DNA of 64,000 nt, taken from contig CANRET010000001.1 in NCBI GenBank assembly GCA_947629715.1, positions 1-64,000 of the forward strand, given 5' to 3'. Shown one piece after another: positions 15,001 to 19,523 of this stretch; position 1 is the first letter of the stretch; each line of letters begins with the position of its first letter. A model generated the notes under the pieces. It did no database searches. It was not told where the DNA came from and was given only the letters and a program-made list of their open reading frames with translations. Source of the DNA: an uncultured Akkermansia sp. GTDB lineage: Bacteria > Verrucomicrobiota > Verrucomicrobiia > Verrucomicrobiales > Akkermansiaceae. Position numbers and translations under genes: made by a program.

Positions 15001-15422
15001 AAATGAAATTGACCACTCCAATCAGCCGTAATGCGCACCTCAGTCGCCTCGCCCGACTTCTTGAGGTACAAAGTATGAGTCAGAGCGGAGTTGGTATCGC
15101 CATCGAAGAACTTGCTGTATGCCGACTGACCGCTCAAGGCCTCCTCTGTGGCCGTATTTGTCAAGTCCAAGCTGCTCAAGCTTCCAATGGTGGTGGCATC
15201 ATCCTGGAACACCGTCCCGGAGAAAGTTTCGGTATGCTGACCGTCTGCGTCTTCCCATGAGAACTCCTGCGACGCCTGAACCCGGGCATTGGCGGCGAGG
15301 AAAACGGCCGCGATGCCTGAGGCGGAGGCGATGGTTGTAGGGATGGAAGCGGTGGGCAGAGCTAATGCGGCAAGACAAGCCAGGAGAGCCTTGCGAAGAG
15401 AAGTCGGAAGATGCAGTTTCAT
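1..15422 (-). CDS. giant secreted autotransporter-associated beta-strand repeat protein (3' end outside window)
   Basis: One frame stays open from the start codon to the window edge: 5,140 codons with no stop, so the protein is at least about 500 kDa. The first ~50 residues look like an export signal (MKLHLPTSLRKALL, then a second Ala-rich hydrophobic stretch ending NARVQA). Nearly all the rest is Gly/Thr/Val/Asn-rich beta repeat with phrases such as GGTLTVSDGGTLTVEG near residue 2,100, typical of autotransporter-associated beta-strand (PATR) repeats that form a parallel beta-helix. Two special blocks are listed separately: a ~330-residue internal duplication (residues ~590-920 and ~1,220-1,550) and a VGGS-type repeat array (residues ~3,110-3,740). 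The anchoring or beta-barrel C terminus, if present, is beyond base 1. A role as surface adhesin or passenger is inferred from family. Long plus-strand frames across this gene are antisense shadows. Confidence 0.9.
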   Translation of the reverse strand, partial: MKLHLPTSLRKALLACLAALALPTASIPTTIASASGIAAVFLAANARVQASQEFSWEDADGQHTETFSGTVFQDDATTIGSLSSLDLTNTATEEALSGQSAYSKFFDGDTNSALTHTLYLKKSGEATEVRITADWSGQFHLGGLIVNADNCDYWIGRTSGTKPSIVFRAEEGQDVKLRIGSNMTLDSKGVAVNSNGDWRIAKGKTLTFTGNADSGFTIGENVSVALSSYGAAEGNASVSIGMRLTMSAGSTLTVGDGVNLSAADGIIASGEADLIFTGSGTFSGMIGTTAAPEDISVGWEGTSALKLTVNLGSADAQQTLSGHVHVSELTISGGKLSILKGSHVCIQVDGDMVISGTGSYVSADNQTPVSTLIVGGDLIVRDLTETNRTVFNTEGTRGVTNVHVKGKLNADGNFQSYGTLALDGGGELRGTLTLGWGGGLTLGKDLSVDALAWGVAQGLHFSRKEGVTENVFLLKRVEDTQSAGFSTWYNNFTKEGEVNVGAGVGFGKTGAGTLTLTGSGDWSVAESFKVAKGKLIVQEANMNLTGADATSGSLIVDGGDLEVHGALSGHSISVGSGTLTAHGGLTATAVTVNSGGRLELGGTVNATTLRLEGGVLSLGTETAELGSDLTVSFSLKNGAKFSIGTGGAGQGRTLTLNIAADDVDMDAIIADGNRYHLWDTDGTQAGITVELGDVGLVGRGKVNYNEGTGDLEFTDTTPETLTWEAGSDALTWQSGEAGTKDWQNGAEGKEDDKYHRFYDGDNVTFTGDGTAKDVTLGGNVHARSMTVGSAGWSFATSEGQTLATDTLTVADNADVTFKGEAGTLSVGALDMQGDNSSVTLEGTSIKTFTDARVAKGTVTIKDSSAAHYSGTTFWNEGEETGKVVLDFTGNVTLNGSNNLFAALFAGGDANVQRDDEHVGIGQVDLVSGLHLTVGGIGKSLSLIRNVNVVSGSTLEGDIFAVSAYSRAGTLTLAGTGAGGAQGALVMTSGAFKWDLALSADATAYFANGTHLQGTRQLNGNGHILTLTSNGEIWFGSFGGNTTANTSYSYGAAADSTGAILIGEGVTNLTFDMAQGNDVGAESFGGYNVGFADNCNEGVHFRMYSHTTLNALVSAKGKGSVLTYHVWGVKTLILDTEDLRLGDAMSYDPTNGYSYGGTFDTDDDDKGKTVDLIKRGEGIQTFTNDTIKLHSLVMEKGTLNVTGAMSLGEGMSVSDGTVTLHGGLTSNGTVTVTGGRLALGGSVSVTTLRLEGGVLSLGTETAALGSSLEVSLSLKNGAKFSVGTAGASGQTITLNIAVDDVDVSKFEENKYHLWDDGQAHADVNVSFEDLTVGRGTLTYNGSTGDLELQGDTDRQNLTWEASGSALVWQDGDAGTNQWQNSDGSKTDDKFHKFYNGDNVTFTGNNQNDVTLGGDVRAWDMEVSNNSWSFDTSSHSLTVSDKLTVKSGATATFKGAGTLHVVGIEMEGDDSSIVLDGTNAKTFADAHVAKGSVTIKDSVAEHYTGTMFWSEDDDTGKVVLDFGSEVTLNAENNLFAALFAGGDANVQRGADHVGIGQVEVANGTKLVLGDGLQASTTLARTIVVQDGASIVVNSPGSNPFITQLGEGIACGTLVLNGTGTDGEGAFVEQNGAVEIQFRWNLELGSDALIQNKTSWFNFGSPGKFKLNGHELTLKKSGSQHFYISYGYGAEGKGTIHLTEGTGLIFKDEEGRDFADYLLYLEMNSVVTVEDREDLYIAGLYGVGSVRSSDADNRTLYLAGNAPGEDEKAHDYYDANAGYTFSGNISPDGGYFNIYKTGTAIQTVEGNATLQALNVSGGTLNVTGELGVVDDGGTPGVIVTDGTLKAGSIHGIGGHADVVAVGSSSTAGTLEVGTTGVSAGDILKARALFAQGGSTVNIHGDVNLYATIAAGTWGDLTIADDFGGTALGVTGSGTSVTIDGSLHGDGTGLGSDIYVYDGGSLTVKGDLNEGVSAGVWVKGASSKLSVGGTYTTAQVLATDGGWVDVTGNLVMSQNVGGTFYGNFSVRGANSKMTVGGDVTVSRFRDNVGDVFNITEGGVVDIEGDFLLNHGAAESGSTTLTVDGTSSSLSVGGDFVFGSNSQVSAEGGTLTVSDGGTLTVEGSLAGSGGKDATFFGRGPAAALVVGNSGDEEKGDSSVEVGTAGDEDDELLQVRQLTVYKNGTLTVHGNLSASWQDSVTNLIEGAVSVDNDMVSKGSVNLDGEDASLTVNGTYKGASNSTAKGGAIQLTNGAHAGLLGGLYSTHVTIRDDATLLTVGGTVNVNEFTGESGTVKLAEGGANFLVNVTDGNELNMTFDAAGQTLTKTGANILTLNKYKGTSDETGAGSLVVEEGGLIIGGVANKEGGETYLAQDVRVKTGATGGGSGSQTAYFRVGDAVEEATTYTVGTVHFEGNTAPAGNEVTANGSVSVKGDDKLVIETLDLSESNGTLSAAEDATGSITVNAFASGGNSATHGLRVGWGTYKTNVILGDGAGDDLSFAGGLYLANDSIVTLAENASIGWLGGNATASLTTNWNDVGGTIKASEATKELTLTSTTEHIGSGYTIESGVTLKLGEGAKQTFTGSTLAGNIVLDQSDSVLAFKANGGSANTVTGELSGSGTLQVQGGSNGTALKWNGTTSSYTGTLSFAAAADGILELQKELEVGDLDTQVSGTINGSGQTLKLNYTGSDGIAGAAQAQKLTLGSDVTLEKTGEGTFTLNYVDGQGGVKVSEGTLLVNGEGWRVNEVEVASGGTLGAADGNTNIVQGTVKLTGGTLTRRSEADNNTFARVNVAGDGSTITTPGTGTGDLTIRELTGDHSLTIADAVNGTNRRVVVTTLKDYTGAITGELNINGSIDMAAGKTGGTASELRVALRHQLSMTGEGSFTATKLQLDGTLHMVRGGPGNLTVTELALGTEATLKYEGEPGANNLINLQLTQIETALEALGDGETLSLDVSDVKLELRNNGFCLGITGDGQGDANDLYHDLFEALDEGTTGDFTLYWGDTEKGEAENTLYIRMEFIAEGDTEYDPNWGIARSKENRHGPSETTMDGYVTAYVGADGKSGVLKDLLDAEGDVKFFTDRVLSLAGTGSTGDVNKENNPFTENNGRITAIRLTKGDTEDTLLSVVGGSVFRDGKPTQEIRNSFIVLKVGDENAANASYHLLVGGSSCVSGTEGGGGDEEFIGFVGNTHLQVQGGTVDYLIGGNHVTNTFFGFQGDTFISVFDNNGGKIESNVRGGIAGGSVLTWSDEFGDSHFDFEGNTHIFIYTLLSTEKNKEDVLTPPEISDGTTEGGATGFAAVVGGNVWIDVPAEKVTDTLSPTFYGSTSIFVNLLDGETIEDDTTLDANNGDGLDAPGTFDKAIVGGNYTVPKTLGERAQNRTSNFIGTTEEGEYATHITIYAGEEHTFTGGINGASRRDSSGAGTTKFTGNTLVELHGGAYTNVVAGGMWFEAPWNGTSEHKGNFTGDSNVEIHDGKFFRVVGGNVSLESNEGSSDKFAGTSSVTIYGGTFGTIDGKDALEQTQVPFVAGGSFYRSPDGTPEHTGTTEYLTELKIYGGTFNDVHLVGGDYVNSYKKDSSAETRGSKIDGNTHVVIGSEEEGDGSLKITGVVVGGSYLTDEGKGGKSTITGSTNVEINDGLILAEAYGPGDGGTYHAHGRVAVVAGSMLIDNGDKPDDAGGHTIEIQGGTNLTINGGTIGGFVVGGSYTSDSMGTNTIKLEGDINIDLNGGTIHGNVIGGHYSENTAYPDNFTLGDVKINVKGSEVLGLIFGGSFRRAESGTADPSGLETHPKQGNIVINLTGGSVAGGVYAAGNHLNTGEDAELHVHTESTTVKVTGDIEFTQYHGVTVDGNTVDYRQFILSGGYQKNILATHDIEDYSTVGYTEGKGDTYGTWAEGAALLHFSNEGDDDSFGNLARFSTNLILQDFDAVEVDEGLRVDLSGSVMRVMHKVAGVEKEDTPNYDSFIKQGKGDLVLKGLSSWNAQKYNSATGRVGTEEAYEGLIAIEDGHLILNGTGSQSLLGGLRFNMGKDHLVATGLEGDAYLQAQGGLKFSLAEATEAGGGHQVELKLSGFNQTDGLAEGIYRLASGVDWSSLFGSSIPGADKFSNELLKYFNVVDQEDKALSRFFEEGEFTGLGNNIKKMFKFERGDGEDLVLRVYLWSQRDWVWSGENEDHIWDGSTRNFYRDDEVTIEGEDTAYFFEGAYTEGDVFVQNDITVDDIEVRSGSFNFVAHEEGGTLTVNGALKVGTAGNALGEGVTVADRDKITASAGIGLDGENIPSIELNIGGQLVLNDVDALGDDTKIIMNGGTLAYGELENGELALTSGALENIQKVDNYGTNKNAVLRIQVGKSASDLASDPSVARGEDEYAVHEKLRAFDSGTMTDNAGIELGIRRGVIKSGRGVYEFEYTGKIEDENGGDSGSKSGKFDGTLRSREGRLEMVFASEDDSTVEIKANDSESTSSKGDRRLLLSAEDEKAELQLIARNRAKVQVSRGMTGNGTIIIGEAAEDEDSGRYTLATTGAELTAQNGNESRDGGFTGTLDLKGNSTTSDVLVKGTTATLGNKNSTLKLDGRAIVLDSDVTDATIAVKEVQVAEDTKNYLGGYAVDETKPTNKAITLKAPVTGDGTLASAKGGFTHTIDGDMSNFNGTLIAGDSEIGSEDATSTWTLTDSGASLTQENLELEFGIAGTGSVKVDYGLENDKLGKVYLKGVIGSKEEGNNGVVLENAMEGTTLVIAGKNNTSTGDLVFNGNEIWLGDDGIEANWAGSSLSGGSGSFVLRNGTLDTALANKDGVALKVDTAASEQGLVTVDVHQTKGSQFDEITINEGGRLRGVEGDITVGSDNTKVKLVFSKDSLGNVQGAGKASDYLIESTGDLVIKAVNPTAGDLEEGQYYDESDPYPSFVIDFSNEALLKIIMDHRNADIATYLRALSGGTISFEGDAKDALDQLMRTGKYSGLLQGCGFTLDAVGGDFILRGSSTDIYLVLSEENDPGAKQSDSRDVDTAEEAQRLKDKKATLLDEGTELTLQLGAGKAGTDVTVNNLVGLSGSTVNATGEGTVTLNNAEVDTDPMKDDKWLEGVVGQVKPQGQDTEFDGKLKGGSDVTYKKTGQGTLTVGDGTADGGLDIDGTLKLENGDLVVRGADSHLGT
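4200..6090 (-). repeat. VGGS/VIGGHY repeat array inside the giant protein
   Basis: Reading the minus strand, about a dozen units of roughly 35-40 residues recur. Each has an Asn-Gly-Gly turn followed by V-V-G-G-S-Y or a close variant (FGGSF, VIGGHY, VVGGNV, VAGGMW). On the plus strand the mark is a repeated ctgccgcc(c/t)(a/g)cca core, seen near 4328, 4603, 4741, 4852, 4991, 5101, 5350, 5532, 5717, 5828, 5940 and 6056. The spacing is irregular, about 110 bases on average. The units are divergent in sequence, so this is an old repeat. Confidence 0.75.
10762..11760 (-). repeat. internal duplication copy A (of a ~1 kb block) in the giant gene
   Basis: This block matches 12661-13660 along almost its whole length with an offset near 1.9 kb. 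Shared runs include ccgatgccgac at the high-similarity start, ggcgaagagcgcggcaaaga near 10805 and 12703, and cagactcaacac/cagactcagcac near 11660 and 13575. It encodes about 330 residues. Substitutions are scattered and indels are small and keep the frame, so both copies stay under coding constraint. Confidence 0.8.
12661..13660 (-). repeat. internal duplication copy B (of a ~1 kb block) in the giant gene
   Basis: Partner of the block at 10762-11760. Copy B lies nearer the N terminus of the protein (residues ~590-920). About 900 bases of unrelated beta-repeat coding sequence separate the two copies. Confidence 0.8.
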
Positions 15423-15519
15423 GATCGATTTTTTTGGGTGAGCGAGAGAACGGGACAACGAAGGGGGAGAGAATCTCAGTTCACCGAAATCCGCCCGTCT
15501 CCGTTGTCCTGACAGCTTA

Positions 15520-15824
15520 TCTCTTTTCGAAAGAGATGTCCAGCATCTTTTTCAAAAAAAATTTTCTCCTTGACAAGTCCTCCGCCACTCCTTCCGAAAC
15601 ATCAGCATTCATCATCAATCTGTTAGCCATCAAAATCACCCGAAATCTCCGGGGAAAAGAAATGAGCAGAGCCTCTCTGCGAAGGCTTGAAAATGAAGTA
15701 TGACACAAAAAAAACGCCCTCCCTTCTCGTGAAAAAAGAGATGAGCAGAAACATTGAAATGTGATGATTATGAACGCTTTGTGTCCGAATCAACTGCTCA
15801 TCTCTTTCGAAAAGAGGTGAGCAG
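15520..15824. promoter_or_regulatory. cluster of TTCGAA-centred palindromes and half-sites upstream of the giant gene
   Basis: Two palindromes share a core: ATCTCTTT-TCG-AAAGAGAT at 15520-15538, and a longer one at 15794-15824 with 14-base arms (CTGCTCATCTCTTT / AAAGAGGTGAGCAG, one mismatch). Two further single arms occur in the same orientation: GAAAAGAAATGAGCAG at 15654-15669 and AAAAAGAGATGAGCAG at 15733-15748. The shared GAGCAG ends fall at 15664, 15743 and 15819, that is 79 and 76 bases apart. The arrangement suggests operator sites for a dimeric regulator. No T-run follows the hairpins, so they are not ordinary terminators. Function is inferred. Confidence 0.5.
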
Positions 15825-15984
15825 GGGATCCGGCGGCCGGATCGGCGGGCTGGCGAGAGCGCTCAGCGCAGGCGCCAAGCGCCGTTTTTTCCGGCGCCGG
15901 AACGGGAGAGGACGCCGAGGCAACAAGCCGCACTCTTATTCACACTGCCCCGCCGCCGTCGGTCGTTTTGGCATTTTTCCCCCC

Positions 15985-16034
15985 AAAAAAAGACCTGCCC
16001 GCCGGTTATGGGCAGCAACCCCCCGGCGGGCAAG
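15985..16034 (-). terminator. Rho-independent terminator of the serS-exbB operon
   Basis: On the minus strand, CTTGCCCGCCGG pairs with CCGGCGGGCAG across a 17-base loop, and the stem is followed by seven T. It lies about 130 bases beyond the stop of the 74-residue gene and fits the end of the minus-strand operon. Confidence 0.8.
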
Positions 16035-16167
16035 AAACAGGATAAACACAGTAATGCAATGAAAATATCAATGCGAGGTCAGTTAAGCAGAAAACGCGGG
16101 AAGAGTCAATGCGTTTTTTGGGGGGCCTTTTTTTCGACGCCCTGCTTCCTGTTGGGCGGGGATAAAA

Positions 16168-16392
16168 TCACTTGTTTCTTGCGCCGCAGTGGGGACAAGA
16201 GAAAACGGGCCGATCGGCAGGGCGAAGAAAGCGGAACCCGCAAATGCGGCAGACGGCTCGCGTGCGCTTGCGTTGCAGGCGGCGGATTTTGGAGGCAACT
16301 TGCACGGGTATCATGACGGCGACGACGGCGAGCAATCCCCCGCCGAGCAGGTAGTAAACGTACTCGTTGAGAGACAGGAAAAAAGTATTCAC
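16168..16392 (-). CDS. small membrane protein with C-terminal zinc ribbon
   Basis: 74 residues. An N-terminal transmembrane segment (about 12-34) is followed by a basic linker and a zinc-ribbon pattern: CRIC at about residues 48-51 and CPHC at about 67-70. The family was not recognised. Its start overlaps the stop of the gene upstream by four bases (ATGA-type), so it is the last gene of the serS/ExbB-like operon and is probably translated with its neighbour. The paired CxxC motifs make a real protein likely despite its size. Confidence 0.65.
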   Translation of the reverse strand: MNTFFLSLNEYVYYLLGGGLLAVVAVMIPVQVASKIRRLQRKRTRAVCRICGFRFLRPADRPVFSCPHCGARNK

Positions 16393-16820
16393 CGCGCGGC
16401 CTCCTTTCGCTTTTCGGGGAGATTCGGCGGCGGGAACTCCAGAAGATAGGCGTCGTCAAGCACGAAGGAATCCCGAGCGTCAACGGGTTGCAGGCGAGAG
16501 GGCGGAGGCAAAAGCTCAGGCATTGGTCTCAAGGGAAGCGTATGCTCCGGAATGGGCCATTGAGCCGCAGGATCCACAGAGGTCGGCAAACGCAGCGGGA
16601 GGGCGCTTTGCTGGCGCACACGGAAGCGCGTCAGGTCATCCCGCTGGTAGAGCATCAAGCCCTCGCCGCGCGGAGGCGCCGGCTCAGGCAGAGAAACTTC
16701 GAACAGAGCGATGACTCCGCCGACCAAAAGCGCAGAGAGCAGCACGAAAAGAGGCAGGCACCCGCGCATGGGGCGCGCGTGCATGCTGTGGTAAAGAAGA
16801 TGGATGGGGTCGTGCTTCAT
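16389..16820 (-). CDS. proline-rich single-pass membrane protein in ExbB/ExbD-like cluster
   Basis: 143 residues: a short cytoplasmic N terminus, one transmembrane segment (about 21-42), then a Pro-rich extracytoplasmic stretch with several Leu-Pro and Pro-Pro runs. It overlaps both neighbours by four bases, so translation is coupled. The position after an ExbD-like gene and the Pro-rich periplasmic part recall TonB/TolA-type partners. There is no TonB C-terminal domain visible, so this is only a suggestion from context. Confidence 0.6.
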   Translation of the reverse strand: MKHDPIHLLYHSMHARPMRGCLPLFVLLSALLVGGVIALFEVSLPEPAPPRGEGLMLYQRDDLTRFRVRQQSALPLRLPTSVDPAAQWPIPEHTLPLRPMPELLPPPSRLQPVDARDSFVLDDAYLLEFPPPNLPEKRKEAAR

Positions 16821-17248
16821 TCGTCGGATGCCGGACGGCCGAAGAAAGCGCAGGTGAAGCCGTGCGAAAGAATCCTGTCAACAAGCTGCTGGACGGAGCC
16901 GACAGCCACGGCCTCATCGCAGACGATGATCACCGTAACATGCGAGGGTATGGGGCGATCCCACGAGGAAAGCAAGCTCTCGATGCCGTCCATACCTCCG
17001 GAGATTTCGTCATTCTCCAGGAAGAATCGGGGAGTCTCACCCGGAGCCACGGTGATGATATGCGAGAGGGAACGATCGTAACTGTGGATGACGAAATGGG
17101 ATGCCGACGGAGAGATATTCACGCCGTGACGGAGCGGACGATAACTCGTCAGCAGGACGCACATGCAAAGCAGCAGAAACAAATTCACGCCCGCCACAAT
17201 GAGAATGGCGAAGCCGGATCCTTTCAAACTGGAGCGGATGAGGCGCAT
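16817..17248 (-). CDS. ExbD/TolR-like protein lacking the usual membrane aspartate
   Basis: 143 residues with one N-terminal transmembrane segment (about 11-35) and a periplasmic domain ending VTVIIVCDEAVAVGSVQQ, which matches the ExbD/TolR pattern V-x-I-x-x-D...V...V...L. In ExbD, TolR and MotB a conserved Asp in the membrane segment carries protons. Here the segment reads GFAILIVAGVNLFLLL with Asn where Asp is expected and no acidic residue at all. It follows the ExbB-like gene by 18 bases. Either the subunit has lost proton coupling or the cluster works in another way. The family call rests on the periplasmic pattern and the neighbour. Confidence 0.6.
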   Translation of the reverse strand: MRLIRSSLKGSGFAILIVAGVNLFLLLCMCVLLTSYRPLRHGVNISPSASHFVIHSYDRSLSHIITVAPGETPRFFLENDEISGGMDGIESLLSSWDRPIPSHVTVIIVCDEAVAVGSVQQLVDRILSHGFTCAFFGRPASDE

Positions 17249-17266
17249 GAATGCAGAGAGAAAAAA

Positions 17267-17962
17267 TCAGGGTTCGGGAGAAGGATCAGCCCCCTCGTCT
17301 TCGACAGCCGGAGCTTTCATGCGATTCAAGCGGGCATCGCAGATGATATGCACGCACTCCAGCCCGGCGCGCTCGATGCTGTTAACGATCTTGCGGGCGC
17401 GAGAAGCGAGATACATGTAAAAGATGTAGGAGGGAATGGCGAGGATGAGGCCGGTGGCCGACACAAGCAAAGCGCGCCGCAGCGCAAAAGCAATCTGCGG
17501 CATCGCTGCCCCGCCGTCAACAATGCCGGGCTGCTCATAAAAGTCCACCAAAGCAAGAATCGTGCCCAACATGCCCAACAGCGGCATCACGGTGGCGCAC
17601 ACCAGCAGCGTGCGAATGTTGCGGTCCACGCGAAAAACCTCCAGCTCCGCCGCCTCAAGCGCGATCTCACGCAGCTCGCTCCGCGCCAGCTTCGGACGAG
17701 TAAGCACCGCCTCCACCACGCGAGCCATGGGACCGGGAAGCTGGCGCGCCTCATGCAGAGCTTCGTTGTACTGCCCGCTGCGCAACAAAGCCGACAAGCC
17801 GCGCAAAAAGTCCCCCGAGTTGATGTTCACCCGGTGAAAATAGAAAAGGCGCTCAGCGATGACGGCAACGGCAAGCACGGCGAATACAACGATGAACCAG
17901 AAGACGGGCCCCATCGCAATGATGATGCCGCCGTGCGCAGCCAATAACAGAGAAGCAAGCAT
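17267..17962 (-). CDS. MotA/TolQ/ExbB proton channel family protein
   Basis: 231 residues. An N-terminal membrane segment (about 16-38) is followed by a long cytoplasmic part. Then come two more segments with the family signature: LLVCATVMPLLGMLGTI (about 113-130) and a region ending LLVSATGLILAIPSYIFY. ExbB-type proteins form pentameric inner-membrane channels that use proton motive force with an ExbD-type partner to do work in the periplasm. It starts 21 bases after serS stops and leads a four-gene run on the minus strand. The physiological target is unknown because no TonB-dependent receptor or Tol gene is in the window. Confidence 0.85.
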   Translation of the reverse strand: MLASLLLAAHGGIIIAMGPVFWFIVVFAVLAVAVIAERLFYFHRVNINSGDFLRGLSALLRSGQYNEALHEARQLPGPMARVVEAVLTRPKLARSELREIALEAAELEVFRVDRNIRTLLVCATVMPLLGMLGTILALVDFYEQPGIVDGGAAMPQIAFALRRALLVSATGLILAIPSYIFYMYLASRARKIVNSIERAGLECVHIICDARLNRMKAPAVEDEGADPSPEP

Positions 17963-17983
17963 AGTGGTACAAAGGAAAAGCGG

Positions 17984-19270
17984 TTACTTGTCAGCAGGCG
18001 AGATAAGCTTCTGCCCGAAGTAGGGAACCAGGGCATCCGGAATGCGCACAGAGCCGTCCGGCTGCTGGCACTGCTCCAGCAGGGCGACGTACAGACGCGG
18101 AAGAGCCGTTCCGGAACCATTGAGCGTGTAGGGAATGCGCATGCGTCCCTCGGCGTCTTTGTAGCGCAGCTTCATGCGGCGCGCCTGATAATCCGTGAAG
18201 CAGGAGCAGCTGGACACCTCCAGGTACTTGCCCTGCCCCGGCGCCCACACTTCAATGTCGTAGGTTTTGGCGGAGGAGAAACCGACATCGCCCGTGCAAA
18301 GCTCGATAACGCGGTAGTGCAGTCCGAGTTCCTGCAGGATGCTCTCGGCGTGCCCGGTGAGCTCTTCAAGAATGCGGAAGCCGTCCTCGGGGCGGCAGAT
18401 GGTCACCAGCTCCACTTTGTCGAACTGATGCACGCGAATCATGCCCTTGTTCTCGCGCCCGGCAGATCCGGCCTCCCTGCGGAAGCAAGGAGTGTAGGCA
18501 GTCATTTTGATGGGCAGGTCGCTCTCGCGCAGCGTCTGCTCGCGGTACAGATTGGTGACAGGGACCTCAGCCGTGGGCACATTGAACATGCTGTTCGACT
18601 CCAGCCCGTACATATCCTCTTCAAACTTGGGGAGCTGTCCGGTGCCCACCATGCATTCGCGCCGCACCATGAAGGGCACGCCCACCTCCTGATACCCGTT
18701 GCGAAGCGTCTGAATATCCAGCAGAAAATTCACCAACGCGCGCTCCAGGCGAGCGCCCAGTCCACGGTACACAATGAAGCCGGAACCGGAAATGCGCGCA
18801 GCCGCCTCGAAGTCCAAAAGCCCCAACGCCGCGCCCAGCTGCACGTGGTCGCGCGGATCAGCAATCTGCGGAGGCTCGCCCCACATGCGCAGCACGGGAT
18901 TGGAGGTTTCATCCGCCCCCACCGGCGCGCCATCATGCGGCATATTGGGTATTGCGAGCAAGATCTGCTGCTGCTCCTCGGAAGCCGCCGTCGCTGCGGC
19001 CTCCAGCTCGCGAAGACGATCGCCGACCTCGCTCATGCGCGCCTTGAGTCTCTGCACTTCCTCCGTCTTGCCCTCTTTCATGAGCGCGCCGATCATTTTG
19101 GAAGAACTGTTGCGCTCCTGGGAAAGAGCTTGTTTTTCCGTTTCAATTTTGCGACGCCTCTCATCGCACGCGACGACGCGATCCACCAATTTCCAATGAT
19201 CCCCGCCGCGCAGACGAATTCGCTCCCTGACATACTCGGGATTCTCCCGGATGACTCGAATATCCAGCAT
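17984..19270 (-). CDS. serS: serine--tRNA ligase
   Basis: 428 residues. It charges tRNA-Ser (and tRNA-Sec where present) with serine. The N-terminal tRNA-binding coiled coil starts MLDIRVIRENPEYV. The class II catalytic core shows motif 2 around CFRREAGSAGRENKGMIRVHQF and motif 3 around LNGSGTALPRLYVALLEQ. A longer frame exists upstream, but the -10 box at 19280-19285 sits only nine bases before this ATG, so this is taken as the start. It is the first gene of the operon that continues into the ExbB-like cluster. Confidence 0.97.
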   Translation of the reverse strand: MLDIRVIRENPEYVRERIRLRGGDHWKLVDRVVACDERRRKIETEKQALSQERNSSSKMIGALMKEGKTEEVQRLKARMSEVGDRLRELEAAATAASEEQQQILLAIPNMPHDGAPVGADETSNPVLRMWGEPPQIADPRDHVQLGAALGLLDFEAAARISGSGFIVYRGLGARLERALVNFLLDIQTLRNGYQEVGVPFMVRRECMVGTGQLPKFEEDMYGLESNSMFNVPTAEVPVTNLYREQTLRESDLPIKMTAYTPCFRREAGSAGRENKGMIRVHQFDKVELVTICRPEDGFRILEELTGHAESILQELGLHYRVIELCTGDVGFSSAKTYDIEVWAPGQGKYLEVSSCSCFTDYQARRMKLRYKDAEGRMRIPYTLNGSGTALPRLYVALLEQCQQPDGSVRIPDALVPYFGQKLISPADK

Positions 19271-19279
19271 AACGCGACC

Positions 19280-19308
19280 ATTGTACGCCAAAATCGACAG
19301 TTTTACAA
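19280..19308 (-). promoter_or_regulatory. serS promoter, near-leaderless geometry
   Basis: On the minus strand: TTGTAA (19303-19308), 17-base spacer, TACAAT (19280-19285), then nine bases to the ATG at 19270. The predicted transcript starts one to three bases before the start codon. Confidence 0.7.
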
Positions 19309-19487
19309 GCTCTAGTTTCACACGATTCTGATTTTCGCCTGCGATCGTGATGAGGAGGGCGATGCGAGCAAAAATCATCCCGTGCCAACTTCGTGCAACC
19401 GGCAAGACAACAACTCCACGGGACCGGGACGACGTGCATGGAGAGGCCCGTATTTTCCCATGCGATTGTCCTGATCATTCTTCAAGC

Positions 19488-19516
19488 TTGACTCTGTGTC
19501 ATATTTGGTGTAGTCT
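19488..19516 (+). promoter_or_regulatory. promoter of the lipoprotein/AT-hook/NSS transporter operon, leaderless geometry
   Basis: TTGACT (19488-19493), 17-base spacer, TAGTCT (19511-19516), seven bases to the ATG at 19524. Confidence 0.6.
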
Positions 19517-19523
19517 GGTGCGT

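Larger units (their letters stand above)
15423..16167. other. 745-base intergenic region between the giant gene and the ExbB/ExbD cluster
   Basis: No convincing gene is seen. The part nearest the giant gene (to about 15830) is AT-richer and holds the repeated palindromes. The part from 15830 to 16000 is very GC-rich with short hairpins, one of which (15871-15890, GGCGC-CAA-GCGCC then six T) would act on the plus strand but has no gene before it. A minus-strand terminator lies at 15985-16034. I could not pick a confident promoter for the giant gene. Confidence 0.6.

Noticed and set aside
12..15260. Many long plus-strand open frames (up to 678 codons) across the first 15 kb
   Set aside because: They all lie in the one frame antisense to the minus-strand giant gene. 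They read as low-complexity His/Val/Arg-rich sequence, and the minus strand shows coherent beta-repeat protein with a signal peptide.
15434..15703. 89-codon plus frame upstream of the giant gene
   Set aside because: No promoter, no family; its repeated KEMS words come from the palindromic DNA repeats.
15871..15890. Plus-strand terminator-like hairpin (GGCGC-CAA-GCGCC plus six T)
   Set aside because: No plus-strand gene precedes it; may be chance in GC-rich DNA.
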